Assembly (NCBI RefSeq): GCF_036894955.1
Contig: NZ_CP145905.1
Span: forward strand, 3,552,501-3,616,500
DNA: 64,000 nucleotides
Reading direction: 5' to 3'
Origin: Paenibacillus sp. KS-LC4
GTDB taxonomy: Bacteria; Bacillota; Bacilli; Paenibacillales; Paenibacillaceae
A program made the position numbers and the translations under genes. Below, piece after piece: positions 33,713 to 42,686 of this stretch; position 1 is the stretch's first letter, and the number at the start of each line of letters is the position of its first letter. The notes under the pieces are model-generated. The model did no database searches. It had not been told where the DNA came from and saw nothing but the letters and a program-made list of their open reading frames with translations.

Positions 33713-35153
33713 TTAAATAATCCTTGATTCCTGCGACAATTCCAGCAGCTATGTTATTTTGCACCGCTTCATCAAACAGCTTCTTGTAATCGTCGGCATT
33801 AGACAAAAATCCTGCTTCGAGCAAAATCGCCGGCATCGTCGTTTCTCTCGTTACATGCAGGCTTTGCTGCTTGACCCCGCGGTCCTTAAGACCTGTTGCT
33901 TTAGCAAACTGCTTATGCACCGCATCGGCAAATGCCTTGCTGCTAGCTCTTGTGTAATAGGTTTCCGTACCTGTTGCGGCACTGCTTGGATTGCTATTGG
34001 CATGAACAGACAAAAATAAATTGGCTTTAAGATTTTCAGCAAACTTTACCCGATCCTCTAGCTTCACGTAATTGTCATCCGGGCGGGATAAATAAGCTTT
34101 TATTTTCGATTCCTTATCCAGCAAGGCCTTCACTTTCAAAGAAATACTGAGATTAAATTCTTTCTCCCATCTGCCGTTAATTCCTTTGGCACCTGGATCA
34201 GAGCCGCCATGCCCCGCGTCAATTACGATCGAATAAACACCGTTTGCTGGCAGTGTTGGACCCGCAGTTGGCGTTGGCGTTGCAGAAGGCATTGGAGTTG
34301 GCGTTGGTGACGGTGTAGCTTCCACAGGCAGCGGATCAATGACATTCACGCGAATTTCGCCTAACGCGCTGTTTATGATATCCACATCGGCATCTGCTTT
34401 CAGATCAAGCACAATGCGGACGGTTGCCGGGCTAGTCGAGAACAACGAATAGCGTATGCCATTCAAGTAAGGATGCTCGCCTACTTCAAGATTGATCTGC
34501 CCTGAGCTCAGCTGTGCCAAAAGCGTATCCGAGTAAGAGGCCTTTGGAATGTCCATTACGATCCGTTTCGGGTTTTCTAGCTTAAAGGGCTGATTGTAGA
34601 CTGCGCTTCCCTCGTAATGAATAATAATTGCATTTTCATTGTCATAGGAAATACCTGTTACAATGCCATCAGGCTGTGTGACAACCGGATCTGCTGTTGG
34701 AGTTGGAGTGGGCGTTGGATCTGGTTCTTTAAACAATTGGACGGATTTTGTCGATTGATCCCAATTGACCTTCATCCCGAGAGATTCACCAACAAACCGC
34801 AGCGGAATAAGGGTTGTCCCTTTTTGCAGCAGAGCTGGGGTATCGAGCTTCACCTGCTCATTGTTAATAAAGGCGACATCCTGGTTAATCGTAAGTACGA
34901 TGGAATCAGAACCATTATGTACAGTAACTGTCTGTGTAGCTGACGACCAGCCTACATTGTAGCCGATACTCTCCGACACAAGCCGAATCGGCACAAGCGT
35001 ATACTTGTTGTCGACGATTTGCGGCGCTACCTTCGAATCTAATAAAGCCCCATTCAAATAAAGCTTTGGCACAACCTCGGCAGCATGTCCTGCACTGGAA
35101 AACAGTGTAAATAACAACGACATGAGCAACAGAATCGGTACAAATTTCTTCAT
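33705..35153 (-). CDS. N-acetylmuramoyl-L-alanine amidase with copper-amine-oxidase-like and AMIN domains
   Basis: A 482-residue secreted cell-wall hydrolase that cuts the MurNAc-L-Ala bond. The signal peptide is about 1-24. A copper-amine-oxidase N-terminal-like domain (about 28-142) has two PIRLVSESIGYNVGWSSATQ-type repeats. A Pro/Thr linker precedes an AMIN domain (about 160-275), then a second Pro/Thr linker leads to Amidase_3 (about 305-480). Zinc and catalytic residues are visible in VIDAGHGGSDPGAKG, WEKEFN, LSVHANSNP and LLEAGFLSN. AGGTGG precedes ATG 35153. The final codons (Lys-Ile-stop) come from the hairpin of a dispersed repeat. It shares the region with an SLH protein and a GerMN lipoprotein, suggesting an envelope or sporulation group (inference). 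Confidence 0.92.
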   Translation of the reverse strand: MKKFVPILLLMSLLFTLFSSAGHAAEVVPKLYLNGALLDSKVAPQIVDNKYTLVPIRLVSESIGYNVGWSSATQTVTVHNGSDSIVLTINQDVAFINNEQVKLDTPALLQKGTTLIPLRFVGESLGMKVNWDQSTKSVQLFKEPDPTPTPTPTADPVVTQPDGIVTGISYDNENAIIIHYEGSAVYNQPFKLENPKRIVMDIPKASYSDTLLAQLSSGQINLEVGEHPYLNGIRYSLFSTSPATVRIVLDLKADADVDIINSALGEIRVNVIDPLPVEATPSPTPTPMPSATPTPTAGPTLPANGVYSIVIDAGHGGSDPGAKGINGRWEKEFNLSISLKVKALLDKESKIKAYLSRPDDNYVKLEDRVKFAENLKANLFLSVHANSNPSSAATGTETYYTRASSKAFADAVHKQFAKATGLKDRGVKQQSLHVTRETTMPAILLEAGFLSNADDYKKLFDEAVQNNIAAGIVAGIKDYLKI

Positions 35154-35257
35154 TTTCCACCTCGATGACTGAAATTGCCCTCATCGAATGGGGTGCATTC
35201 GACTTAAACAGACTAAAATATTAGACGCATAGCGTAAGAAAAAGTTGCGTATAGAGG

Positions 35258-35301
35258 AAAAAAGAGGACAAATTTTCCGACAGGAAATTGCCCTCTTTTT
35301 T
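35258..35301. terminator. Bidirectional-looking terminator after leuD
   Basis: AAAAAAGAGG (35258-35267) pairs with CCTCTTTTTT (35292-35301). The inner arms TTTTCC/GGAAA pair around a GACA loop. On the minus strand it ends the leuCD transcript, 61 bases after the leuD stop. It lies between leuD and the amidase gene. Confidence 0.85.
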
Positions 35302-35362
35302 AAAAGGTAGAAACGTATATCGTTTTTCCATCCTTCTCTATACGTTTCACCTTATTTGCAGC

Positions 35363-35965
35363 TTATGCTTGCGCTTTTGCAGCGCGTTTTTGCTCGTAAG
35401 CTGTAATTTTATCTTCGTGCTGAAGCGTCAGACCGATATCATCAAGACCTTGCAGCAAAAACTGGCGACGGTGCTCATCAAGCTCAAAGTTGATTTCCAA
35501 TCCGTAATCATCAGTCAGACGATTGTTTTCCAAATCAACATTCAGCATGTAGCCATCATGCTTCGCTGTGCGCTGGAACAAGTCTTCAACCTGCTCTTCG
35601 CTCAGCTTAAGCGGCAAAATGCCGTTTTTGAAGCAATTGTTGTAGAAAATGTCCGCATAAGATGGTGCGATAACGACTTTGTAGCCATAGTCGAGAATCG
35701 CCCATGGCGCATGCTCACGGGAGGAGCCGCAGCCAAAGTTAGCGCGAGAAATGAGAACGGAAGCACCTTGATAGCGTGGCTTATTCGGCTCAAACTCCGG
35801 GTTTACTTCGCCGTTTTCAAAAAAGCGCCATTCGTAAAACAAAAACTGTCCAAAGCCGCTGCGCTCAATACGCTTCAAAAATTGTTTAGGAATAATCGCA
35901 TCTGTATCTACGTTGACACGATCGACTGGAGCAACGATGCCCTTAAACTGTTTAAATGGTTCCAT
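35363..35965 (-). CDS. leuD: 3-isopropylmalate dehydratase small subunit
   Basis: The 200-residue small subunit of isopropylmalate isomerase in leucine synthesis, which with LeuC interconverts 2- and 3-isopropylmalate. Landmarks are VDRVNVDTDAIIPKQFLKRI near the N-terminus, the substrate-recognition block ANFGCGSSREHAPWA, and DIFYNNCFKNGILPL. ATG 35965 is chosen (AGAGGGG upstream); the frame is open 20 codons further without similarity. It lies 29 bases after leuC and closes a two-gene operon. Confidence 0.95.
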   Translation of the reverse strand: MEPFKQFKGIVAPVDRVNVDTDAIIPKQFLKRIERSGFGQFLFYEWRFFENGEVNPEFEPNKPRYQGASVLISRANFGCGSSREHAPWAILDYGYKVVIAPSYADIFYNNCFKNGILPLKLSEEQVEDLFQRTAKHDGYMLNVDLENNRLTDDYGLEINFELDEHRRQFLLQGLDDIGLTLQHEDKITAYEQKRAAKAQA

Positions 35966-35994
35966 ATCGGTAATACCCCTCTCGCACGTTCTGA

Positions 35995-37410
35995 TTAGTT
36001 CAACACTTCTGTTTTGACATTCCAATCACGCACATCTGTAAAGCGGCCCATAACAGCTGCAGCAACAGCCATTGCTGGAGATACGAGATGCGTACGGCCT
36101 CCGCGGCCTTGGCGGCCTTCGAAGTTGCGGTTCGATGTCGAAGCGCAGCGTTGTCCTGGCTCCAGAACGTCCGGGTTCATCGCCAGACACATCGAGCAGC
36201 CTGCTTCACGCCATTCGAAGCCTGCATCTATAAATACTTTATCAAGGCCTTCTTTTTCAGCCTGAATTTTAACGCGGCCCGAGCCTGGAACTACGATTGC
36301 CGTAACTCTATCGCTAACTTTGTAGCCGCGAGCGATTTCAGCAGCAGCGCGAAGATCCTCAATCCGTCCATTTGTACAAGAACCGATAAACACGTAATCA
36401 ATCTCGATTTCGTTCATAGGCGTGCCTGGCTTCAAATCCATATATTCAAGTGCCTTCTCAGCAGCTTTACGCTCGTTTTCTGTAGGCAGCTGATCCGGGA
36501 AAGGAACCGAAGATGTAATATCTGTACCCATACCAGGGCTTGTACCCCAAGTTACTTGCGGGATCAGAGAATCTACATCAAACTCAACAACCGTATCATA
36601 AGTTGCGCCTTCATCAGTGGAAAGCAATTTCCACTCTTCTACTGCTGCATCATAATCGGCTGGAGCATATTCGCGTCCACGAAGATAGTTGAACGTCGTT
36701 TCGTCAGGAGCGATCAGACCTGCGCGAGCGCCGCCTTCGATCGACATGTTGCAAACTGTCATGCGCTCTTCCATCGTCAGCGAGCGAATCGCTTCGCCTG
36801 TGTACTCGATAACGTAGCCAGTAGCGAAGTCCGTACCGTATTTTGCGATAACGCCCAAAATCATATCTTTTGCCGTTACGCCCGGTTTACGGCTGCCCGT
36901 GAAGCGAACTTCCATCGTTTTTGCTTTCGATTGCTGCAAGCATTGTGTTGCCATTACATGCTCAACCTCGGAAGTTCCAATACCAAATGCCAGCGCGCCA
37001 AACGCACCATGCGTGGAAGTATGGCTGTCGCCGCAAACGATCGTTTTGCCCGGATGCGTAAGACCAATTTCTGGACCCATAACGTGTACAACGCCTTGGT
37101 CGATATTATCAAGATCAAACAGCTTTACACCGAAATCTTTACAGTTTTGCGTCAGTGTATCAATTTGCTGCTTGGAAATTGGATCTTTAATGTTGAAGCG
37201 GTCTTTCGTAGGAACGTTGTGATCCATCGTTGCGAATGTCAAATCTGGACGACGTACTTTACGACCAGACATGCGAAGACCTTCGAATGCTTGCGGCGAA
37301 GTTACTTCGTGCACTAATTGAAGATCAATATAAATAATGCTTGGCTTACCTTCTTCTTGATAAATGACATGATTGTCCCAAATTTTCTCAAACATCGTTC
37401 TTTTAGCCAT
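35995..37410 (-). CDS. leuC: 3-isopropylmalate dehydratase large subunit
   Basis: The 471-residue large subunit, which carries the [4Fe-4S] cluster that acts on isopropylmalate. Cluster cysteines are in [15 protein letters not shown] and [29 protein letters not shown] is the typical N-terminal block. ATG 37410 is preferred to the GTG at 37419, since GGGGTG is 6 bases upstream of it. It is divergent from a LysR gene, with a palindromic site in the 160-base gap. leuA and leuB are not in the window. Confidence 0.95.
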   Translation of the reverse strand: MAKRTMFEKIWDNHVIYQEEGKPSIIYIDLQLVHEVTSPQAFEGLRMSGRKVRRPDLTFATMDHNVPTKDRFNIKDPISKQQIDTLTQNCKDFGVKLFDLDNIDQGVVHVMGPEIGLTHPGKTIVCGDSHTSTHGAFGALAFGIGTSEVEHVMATQCLQQSKAKTMEVRFTGSRKPGVTAKDMILGVIAKYGTDFATGYVIEYTGEAIRSLTMEERMTVCNMSIEGGARAGLIAPDETTFNYLRGREYAPADYDAAVEEWKLLSTDEGATYDTVVEFDVDSLIPQVTWGTSPGMGTDITSSVPFPDQLPTENERKAAEKALEYMDLKPGTPMNEIEIDYVFIGSCTNGRIEDLRAAAEIARGYKVSDRVTAIVVPGSGRVKIQAEKEGLDKVFIDAGFEWREAGCSMCLAMNPDVLEPGQRCASTSNRNFEGRQGRGGRTHLVSPAMAVAAAVMGRFTDVRDWNVKTEVLN

Positions 37411-37484
37411 TACATTCACCCCATTGTTCGACTTCTGTTCAAAAATGATGCTCTAAGCATACCATCTGGCACTTGATTGATCCA

Positions 37485-37510
37485 AGATATAATATCTATA
37501 ATGTCTATAG
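37485..37510. promoter_or_regulatory. Overlapping palindromes, candidate LysR operator between leuC and the LysR gene
   Basis: AGATAT-A-ATATCT (37485-37497) overlaps CTATA-ATGTC-TATAG (37496-37510). The second has the T-N11-A form of LysR-type binding sites. They lie in the intergenic region between divergent leuC and its LysR neighbour, which is where such a regulator normally binds. Confidence 0.5.
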
Positions 37511-37570
37511 GTAACAACTATAACGGTAAATGAAGAAGGTCTTCCCAGACAAAAAGAAAGCAGGTTGCCA

Positions 37571-38464
37571 ATGGAGCTCAGACAACTGCAGTACGTGCTG
37601 CAAATCGCAATTGAAAAAAATTTCTCCCGTGCAGCGGAAAAGCTGCATATCGCCCAGCCCTCGCTCAGCCAGCAGCTGTCGAAGCTGGAGCAGGAGCTTG
37701 GCGTGCTGCTGTTTCGGCGCACGACCAATTCCGTTGAATTGACGCAGGCCGGGCAAGTTTTTGTCGACAAATCCCAAACGATCCTTGATGCAATCGAGCA
37801 GCTCAAGCAGGAAATGGACGATATGGCACAAATGCGGCGCGGACGCCTCGTCGTCGGAACGCTGCCGATTACGGGCTCGCATATATTGCCGCTTGTCCTT
37901 CCGGTATTCGGCGCCCAGTATCCTCAAATTGAAGTTGTGCTCGTGGAGGATACTTCAGCAAAGCTGGAGCAGCTAACAGCAAGCGGCGGCACCGATCTCA
38001 GCTTGTTGTCTCTTCCGTTAGCTGACACCTCGCTTGCATGGGAGCCATTAATGGAAGAAGAAATTTGCCTCGCGATCCCGCCGCAGCATCCGCTTGCGGA
38101 AAGCACGGAGCCTGTGCCGATTAGCCTATTGCGCAACGAACCCTTTATCGGATTAAAAAAAGGCCAGGGCTTCAGGCAAATTACAGTCGAGTTGTGTCAG
38201 GCTTCAGGCTTTACGCCGCAAATCGTATTTGAAAGCAGCAATATTGAAACCGTCCAATCGCTCGTCGCGGGCGGCATGGGCATCGCTTTCGTCCCGAAAA
38301 TGCTGACACGCCAAAGAGGGAGCGAATTCGCTCCCATCTATTTGCCGCTATCGCCCAAAGCATCTCGGACGCTGGTCATCGCCAGCCGCAAAGGCCGTTA
38401 CCTGTCTAAAGCTACAGAAGCTTTCATTAGGACGATGAACAAAACCATTGTCCACTATAAATAA
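37571..38464 (+). CDS. LysR-family transcriptional regulator, probable leuCD regulator
   Basis: A 297-residue LysR-type protein. The winged helix-turn-helix is MELRQLQYVLQIAIEKNFSR, then AAEKLHIAQPSLSQQLSKLE and LFRRTTNSVELTQAG. The effector domain holds the usual VVGTLPITGSHILPLVLPVF and GGMGIAFVPKM segments, closest to the CynR/CysL-type branch. Start ATG 37571; the upstream AAAGCAGG is a moderate ribosome site. Divergence from leuC and the palindromes between them suggest control of leucine synthesis (inference). It converges with the mtnU gene across a hairpin. Confidence 0.9.
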   Translation: MELRQLQYVLQIAIEKNFSRAAEKLHIAQPSLSQQLSKLEQELGVLLFRRTTNSVELTQAGQVFVDKSQTILDAIEQLKQEMDDMAQMRRGRLVVGTLPITGSHILPLVLPVFGAQYPQIEVVLVEDTSAKLEQLTASGGTDLSLLSLPLADTSLAWEPLMEEEICLAIPPQHPLAESTEPVPISLLRNEPFIGLKKGQGFRQITVELCQASGFTPQIVFESSNIETVQSLVAGGMGIAFVPKMLTRQRGSEFAPIYLPLSPKASRTLVIASRKGRYLSKATEAFIRTMNKTIVHYK

Positions 38465-38478
38465 TAAATGTACTGGGG

Positions 38479-38520
38479 AGCATGATGAAATAGGCAGCGG
38501 AGCTGATTTTTCATCATGCT
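38479..38520. terminator. Inverted repeat between convergent genes, probable terminator
   Basis: AGCATGATGAAA (38479-38490) pairs perfectly with TTTCATCATGCT (38509-38520). It sits between the stops of the LysR gene (38464) and mtnU (38522). The T-run is short on either strand, so termination is likely but not certain. Confidence 0.55.
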
Positions 38521-38521
38521 T

Positions 38522-39325
38522 CTAATAGAGTCCAGGCCTGCGGTCTTCGAAAACGGGAATTTTGCCTCGAACGGCATCAACTAGCGACAAATCGATTTCC
38601 GCATAAATAATCGCTTCTTCCTCCCCACCCTCAGCAATCGTTTCCCCCCACGGATCAAGCACGAGTGAATGGCCGAAAAAGCTCGTTTCGCCGCTTTGCC
38701 CCACCCGATTGCAGGCAATGACGAACATTTGATTTTCAATCGCTCTTGCGGTCAGCAGCGTTTTCCAGTGATGCAGGCGCGGATTAGGCCATTCGGCTGG
38801 AACAAATAACAGCTTGGCGCCTCCAAGCGCCAGCTTGCGAGCAAGCTCAGGGAAACGGATATCATAACAGATCATCATGCCGGCTTCCTGACCGCCGAGC
38901 TGGAAGAAGCCTAGCTTATCGCCAGCCTGCAAATATTTTTCCTCGTCCATTAAACGAAACAAATGAATTTTAGAATAATCCGCAATCGTTTCCCCCGCAC
39001 GGTCGAAAGCAAAGATCGTATTATAAATCCCATCCGCCCTGCTTTCCGCGATTGAGCCCGCAACAATATTCACTTGATGCTTGGCCGAGAAGGCTGACAA
39101 TAACTGCTTCGTACGTTCTCCATTCACATCGGCTAGCGTTTCAATTTCCGTCAGCGCGTAGCCCGTGTTCCACATTTCGGGAAAAATAATAACATCCAGC
39201 TTTCGCTCACCGCTAACCGCTTTCTCAAGCATTTGCTCCAGCTTGGCAAAGTTAGCCTCTGGATTACCTGCATCTATATCCATTTGCAGCAGCGCAACGT
39301 TTAATTTCTCAGTATTCATATTCAT
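38522..39325 (-). CDS. mtnU: Carbon-nitrogen hydrolase, MtnU-like omega-amidase
   Basis: A 267-residue nitrilase-superfamily amidase. The catalytic triad is visible: Glu in IIFPEMWNTGYAL, Lys in YSKIHLF, and Cys in MMICYDIRFPELARKLAL. In Bacillus the adjacent pair ykrU-ykrV encodes an omega-amidase for 2-oxoglutaramate and the glutamine transaminase MtnE that ends methionine salvage; here the gene lies close to and divergent from an mtnE homologue. AGGAGG precedes ATG 39325 by 4 bases and an in-frame ATG 39319 by 10, so the start may be either. It has its own promoter and is separated from mtnE by a small secreted-protein gene. Confidence 0.85.
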   Translation of the reverse strand: MNMNTEKLNVALLQMDIDAGNPEANFAKLEQMLEKAVSGERKLDVIIFPEMWNTGYALTEIETLADVNGERTKQLLSAFSAKHQVNIVAGSIAESRADGIYNTIFAFDRAGETIADYSKIHLFRLMDEEKYLQAGDKLGFFQLGGQEAGMMICYDIRFPELARKLALGGAKLLFVPAEWPNPRLHHWKTLLTARAIENQMFVIACNRVGQSGETSFFGHSLVLDPWGETIAEGGEEEAIIYAEIDLSLVDAVRGKIPVFEDRRPGLY

Positions 39326-39363
39326 CGAGCCTCCTATTATCATGCAACCATTCATTTTCCCTA

Positions 39364-39391
39364 ATGATACCTTCACATGGTTCTGTGTCAA
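39364..39391 (-). promoter_or_regulatory. Probable sigma-A promoter of mtnU
   Basis: On the minus strand a perfect TTGACA (39391-39386) is followed after 16 bases by TATCAT (39369-39364), about 39 bases before the mtnU start. No SAM riboswitch (S-box) is seen between promoter and gene. Confidence 0.5.
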
Positions 39392-39451
39392 GATGGGGAT
39401 AATAATTCAAGTACAATTACTAAGCCATATACAGATAAGGAGCATGCCAAC

Positions 39452-39904
39452 ATGAAGCTGCAAAAATGGATAGCTGCCCTGTGCGCAGCTTGCTCACTAT
39501 TTATTTTCGCCTCCACTGGCTTTGCTGAGGAGAAAGCGAAAGAGCATTCAACCGTAGGACCGGTTCAAGTTTTTGATGTAAAGGCCGGTAAAGTCGTTCT
39601 GACCGTACCGAATGACAAGAACTACCAAAAAATGGCAAAAAGCTGGCTAGGCTCTGTTACAGGTCTCGCCCCTCAATTGACGAATGACAATACCTGTACC
39701 TATGTGTATCGCGTTCCACTCGCAGAGCCCTACAAGCTAAGCACAAACAATCTTTCACTCCAAGTAAAAGAAGTTTTTTTATTCGTATGTGCCGGCAAGG
39801 CGCCACAGCTGTTAGTTTTTGATGATCAGCGCAGGCCGCTGCTTCTATTGTTTAAGGAGGATATCGCCGCATTTATTAAAAAAGTTGGCATTCCGGCCAC
39901 TTAA
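39452..39904 (+). CDS. Small secreted protein of unknown function
   Basis: A 150-residue exported protein. The signal peptide is clear (MKLQKWIAALCAACSLFIFA, cleavage near STGFAEE). The mature part (about 125 residues) has no lipobox. It contains two later cysteines (in NDNTCTYVYRVP and FLFVCAGKAP) that could form a disulfide, and a beta-rich pattern (GPVQVFDVKAGKVVLTVPND; LLVFDDQRRPLLLLF). ATG 39452 follows AAGGAG by 9 bases. I recognise no family. It lies between divergent mtnU and the co-directional mtnE, 108 bases before the latter. Confidence 0.8.
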   Translation: MKLQKWIAALCAACSLFIFASTGFAEEKAKEHSTVGPVQVFDVKAGKVVLTVPNDKNYQKMAKSWLGSVTGLAPQLTNDNTCTYVYRVPLAEPYKLSTNNLSLQVKEVFLFVCAGKAPQLLVFDDQRRPLLLLFKEDIAAFIKKVGIPAT

Positions 39905-40012
39905 AAATTCATTCCAACTGAATCACTCGACATAAATGGTTTTTGCGTGCTACAGTAATGCTTAACGGCTTATTGTTCATGAGCAACTATTGGATGTGGA
40001 GTGTGAATAAAA

Positions 40013-41209
40013 ATGGAAACAAAGCTGGAACAGCATATCATTAAACCAGCAGATCGTATGACGGGCTTGCCTACGCAATTTTTTGCTAAATTGGTTGCGA
40101 AGGCTAATGCCCAAGTCGCCAAAGGCCGCGACGTTATTAACCTTGGACAAGGCAATCCCGATCAGCCGACACCGCCGCATATTGTGGCAAAGCTTCAGGA
40201 AGCTGCTACTAACCCTATGTATCACCGTTATCCGCCTTTTAGCGGCTACCCTTTTCTCAAGGAAGCCGTCGCAAAACGTTATAAGGAAGATTATAACGTT
40301 GATATAGACCCAACCACGGAAGTCGCCATTTTGTTCGGCGGGAAAACAGGCCTGGTGGAAATTAGCCAGTGCCTGCTCAATCCCGGCGATGTCTGTCTCG
40401 TGCCTGATCCGGGCTATCCCGATTATTGGTCAGGCGTGGCACTCGCTGGAGCGGATATGCACTTTATGCCGCTAACGGCGGAAAACCGCTTTTTGCCCGA
40501 TTATAGCGCCATTGACGAAGCTGCGCTCGAGCGGGCCAAGCTGATGTTTATGAACTATCCGAATAATCCGACTGGAGCGGTCGCTAACGCACAATTTTAT
40601 GCACAGACGGTTGAATTCGCCCGCCGCACAGGTGTCGTTGTTGCCAGTGACTTTGCTTATGGCGCGATTGGCTTTGATAACGAGCGCCCGATCAGCTTCC
40701 TCCAAACGCCGGGAGCAAAAGAAGTCGGCATTGAGTTTTATACATTGTCCAAGTCCTATAACATGGCGGGCTGGCGCGTAGGCTTTGCACTAGGCAACTC
40801 ACAGATCATTTCCTTAATTAATCTTATGCAGGATCATTATTATTGCAGCCTGTTTGGCGGCATTCAAGAAGCGGCTGCCGAAGCGCTGACTGGACCGCAG
40901 CAATGTGTAACGGAGCTCGGTGCCATGTATGAGCGCAGACGCGAAGCTTTGTTCGGCGCCCTTGACCGCATCGGCTGGAAAGCAGAGCGCCCTGGAGGCT
41001 CCTTCTTCTGCTGGCTGCCTGTTCCGGAAGGCTACACGTCTGAGTCTTTCGCGGATCTTTTATTGCAGGAAGCGGATGTCGTTGTCGCGCCGGGTGTCGG
41101 CTTCGGGTCCTTCGGCGAAGGCTATGTGCGGCTTGGTTTGCTTACGAGCGAAGCTCGGCTGGAGGAAGCGGTTGAACGTATTGGCAAGCTTGGCATTTTC
41201 AAAGCCTAG
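40013..41209 (+). CDS. mtnE: MtnE-like PLP-dependent aminotransferase
   Basis: A 398-residue class I aminotransferase. Visible blocks are DVINLGQGNPDQPTPPHIV, YHRYPPFSGYPFLKEAVAKR, MNYPNNPTGAVAN, SDFAYGAIGFD and the PLP lysine in LSKSYNMAGWRVGF. The INLGQGNPDQPTP segment is shared with Bacillus MtnE (YkrV), which converts 2-oxo-4-methylthiobutyrate to methionine with glutamine as amino donor. The neighbouring MtnU-like amidase would then hydrolyse the resulting 2-oxoglutaramate. GGAGTG precedes ATG 40013. It lies just upstream of the T-box-proBAC-mtnWXB array, which strengthens the assignment; a general aspartate aminotransferase role cannot be excluded. Confidence 0.83.
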   Translation: METKLEQHIIKPADRMTGLPTQFFAKLVAKANAQVAKGRDVINLGQGNPDQPTPPHIVAKLQEAATNPMYHRYPPFSGYPFLKEAVAKRYKEDYNVDIDPTTEVAILFGGKTGLVEISQCLLNPGDVCLVPDPGYPDYWSGVALAGADMHFMPLTAENRFLPDYSAIDEAALERAKLMFMNYPNNPTGAVANAQFYAQTVEFARRTGVVVASDFAYGAIGFDNERPISFLQTPGAKEVGIEFYTLSKSYNMAGWRVGFALGNSQIISLINLMQDHYYCSLFGGIQEAAAEALTGPQQCVTELGAMYERRREALFGALDRIGWKAERPGGSFFCWLPVPEGYTSESFADLLLQEADVVVAPGVGFGSFGEGYVRLGLLTSEARLEEAVERIGKLGIFKA

Positions 41210-41239
41210 CCGCCTGCGAATGCCTCTCTTTACAGCAGC

Positions 41240-41525
41240 CAGTCGATCATGATATGCTTGCATCAACTGAACATGAAACGTGATGACGGGATTAGTAAGC
41301 TTGACTAGGTCGTGCCCAGAGAGTGAATTCCAGAGGCTGCAAGAATTCACCTCGACTGCTCGCTGAACCTGCCCCTGAACGGCCGATGATGAATCGGACA
41401 GCACCTCCTGTTACGAGGCCCAAGCAGGATTGTTTGCCTTAAGCGGCATACAGTCAATTAAGGTGGTACCGCGGAAGCTTATAAGACTTTCGTCCTTTAC
41501 GGACGGGAGTCTTTTTTATTTTGTC
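41240..41525 (+). promoter_or_regulatory. T-box leader (tRNA-sensing), probably proline-specific, upstream of proB
   Basis: The conserved T-box sequence AAGGTGGTACCGCGG lies at 41460-41474 and is followed by a terminator hairpin. Stem I landmarks are present: AGTA (in GGGATTAGTAAG), AGAGAG, then a hairpin with GGCTGCAAG, and the GAA of the specifier loop at 41365-41367. Directly after GAA is CCT (41368-41370) followed by G, a proline codon with a purine next to it. This agrees with the downstream proline genes. Uncharged tRNA-Pro would favour readthrough. The specifier is my reading of the primary sequence, without a folded model. The leader fills the gap between mtnE and proB. Confidence 0.88.
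41483..41521 (+). terminator. Regulated terminator of the T-box leader
   Basis: AAGACTTTCGTCC pairs with GGACGGGAGTCTT around TTTAC, followed by TTTTTATTTT. It starts 9 bases after the T-box sequence, as expected for the terminator that competes with the antiterminator. Confidence 0.9.
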
Positions 41526-41546
41526 AGGAAATGGGATGATGGATAA

Positions 41547-42647
41547 ATGGCGGAACGAATCATAGTAAAAATCGGCAGCAGTTCGCTAACCTCCGAGGAA
41601 GGCGGACTGAATAAGGAACGCATCGCTTATTTTGTATCCGAGCTTGCCGCGCTGCACGAAGCAGGCCGTTCGGTCATATTAGTTACCTCTGGCGCGGTAG
41701 CCGCTGGCTTTCGCCAAATTGGCTATGAGTCTCGCCCCAAAGCCGTGCATGAGAAGCAAGCGGCCGCCGCAGTTGGGCAAGCGCTGCTTATGCAGGCTTA
41801 TCAGGAGGCTTTTAGCAAGTTCAATATCGGGGCTGCACAAATTTTGCTGACTCGGGCCGACTTCTCGAACCGCAAGCGAATCCAGAACGCTTTGATGACC
41901 ATTGAAGAGCTGCTCAGGCTGCGTACGATTCCGATTATTAATGAGAACGATACTGTTGCAACCGATGAGCTGAAATTTGGGGATAATGATAATTTGTCAG
42001 CGCTGGTTGCAACGATGACTAAAGCCGGTCAGCTCATTATTATTACAGATATGGACGGCTTGTATACCGAGGATCCACGCAAAAATCCTTTAGCAGTCAA
42101 AATCGAGCGTGTCGACAGCATTTCCGCAGACATTATGAAGTTCGCTGGCGGTGCTGGCTCGGCAGTCGGAACAGGCGGCATGCGCTCCAAAATTGAAGCG
42201 GCCCGCATTGCCATGCGCGGCGGCGTGCCCGCTTTTATCGGGAAAGTACAGCAGCCCGGGGATCTGTCGCTTGCTACAAGCGGTTCCGGCAAAGGTACGT
42301 ATTTCGATACGGAAATGCATAGCCTGCCGATGAAGAAGCAATGGCTCGGCTTCCACTCCATGCCGCAAGGCACGATTACAGTTGATGCAGGAGCAGAGCT
42401 TGCCCTGCTTACAGGAGGAAAAAGCCTCCTTCCCGCCGGCATTACAGACAGCAGCGGAGATTTTCATTCTGGCGATATCGTTGAAGTGCTCAGCGCCAGC
42501 GGCGATACGATTGGACGCGGGGTTGTCAATTACGAGGCCTGGCAAACTAAGGCAGCAGCTGGACTTGGCAGCGAGGAAGTGAAGCGCAGAATTGACGTAA
42601 GTCGAATCGAAGTAATCCACAGGGATGAATGGGTTTCGTTAAAATAA
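41547..42647 (+). CDS. proB: Glutamate 5-kinase
   Basis: A 366-residue enzyme that phosphorylates glutamate, the first step of proline synthesis. The amino acid kinase domain (about 1-255) shows IIVKIGSSSLTSEEGGLNKE, VTSGAVAAGF, IINENDTVATDELKFGDNDN and ITDMDGLYTEDPRKNPLA. A C-terminal PUA domain (about 275-355) is present, the usual full-length form. ATG 41547 lies 26 bases after the T-box terminator; its ribosome site (GGATGATGGAT) is weak. First gene of the proB-proA-proC-mtnW-mtnX-mtnB array. Confidence 0.95.
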   Translation: MAERIIVKIGSSSLTSEEGGLNKERIAYFVSELAALHEAGRSVILVTSGAVAAGFRQIGYESRPKAVHEKQAAAAVGQALLMQAYQEAFSKFNIGAAQILLTRADFSNRKRIQNALMTIEELLRLRTIPIINENDTVATDELKFGDNDNLSALVATMTKAGQLIIITDMDGLYTEDPRKNPLAVKIERVDSISADIMKFAGGAGSAVGTGGMRSKIEAARIAMRGGVPAFIGKVQQPGDLSLATSGSGKGTYFDTEMHSLPMKKQWLGFHSMPQGTITVDAGAELALLTGGKSLLPAGITDSSGDFHSGDIVEVLSASGDTIGRGVVNYEAWQTKAAAGLGSEEVKRRIDVSRIEVIHRDEWVSLK

Positions 42648-42686
42648 GCTCGCCGTTTCATTAATTATATTTAGGAGGAACAAACT

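Noticed and set aside
39326..40012. S-box (SAM riboswitch) upstream of mtnU or mtnE
   Set aside because: None of the conserved S-box blocks were found in either intergenic region.
41361..41374. Alternative T-box specifier readings GCT (Ala) or CTG (Leu)
   Set aside because: CCT directly after the conserved GAA and before a purine fits both the loop geometry and the proline genes that follow. The other codons would not fit the operon's function. A folded model would settle it.
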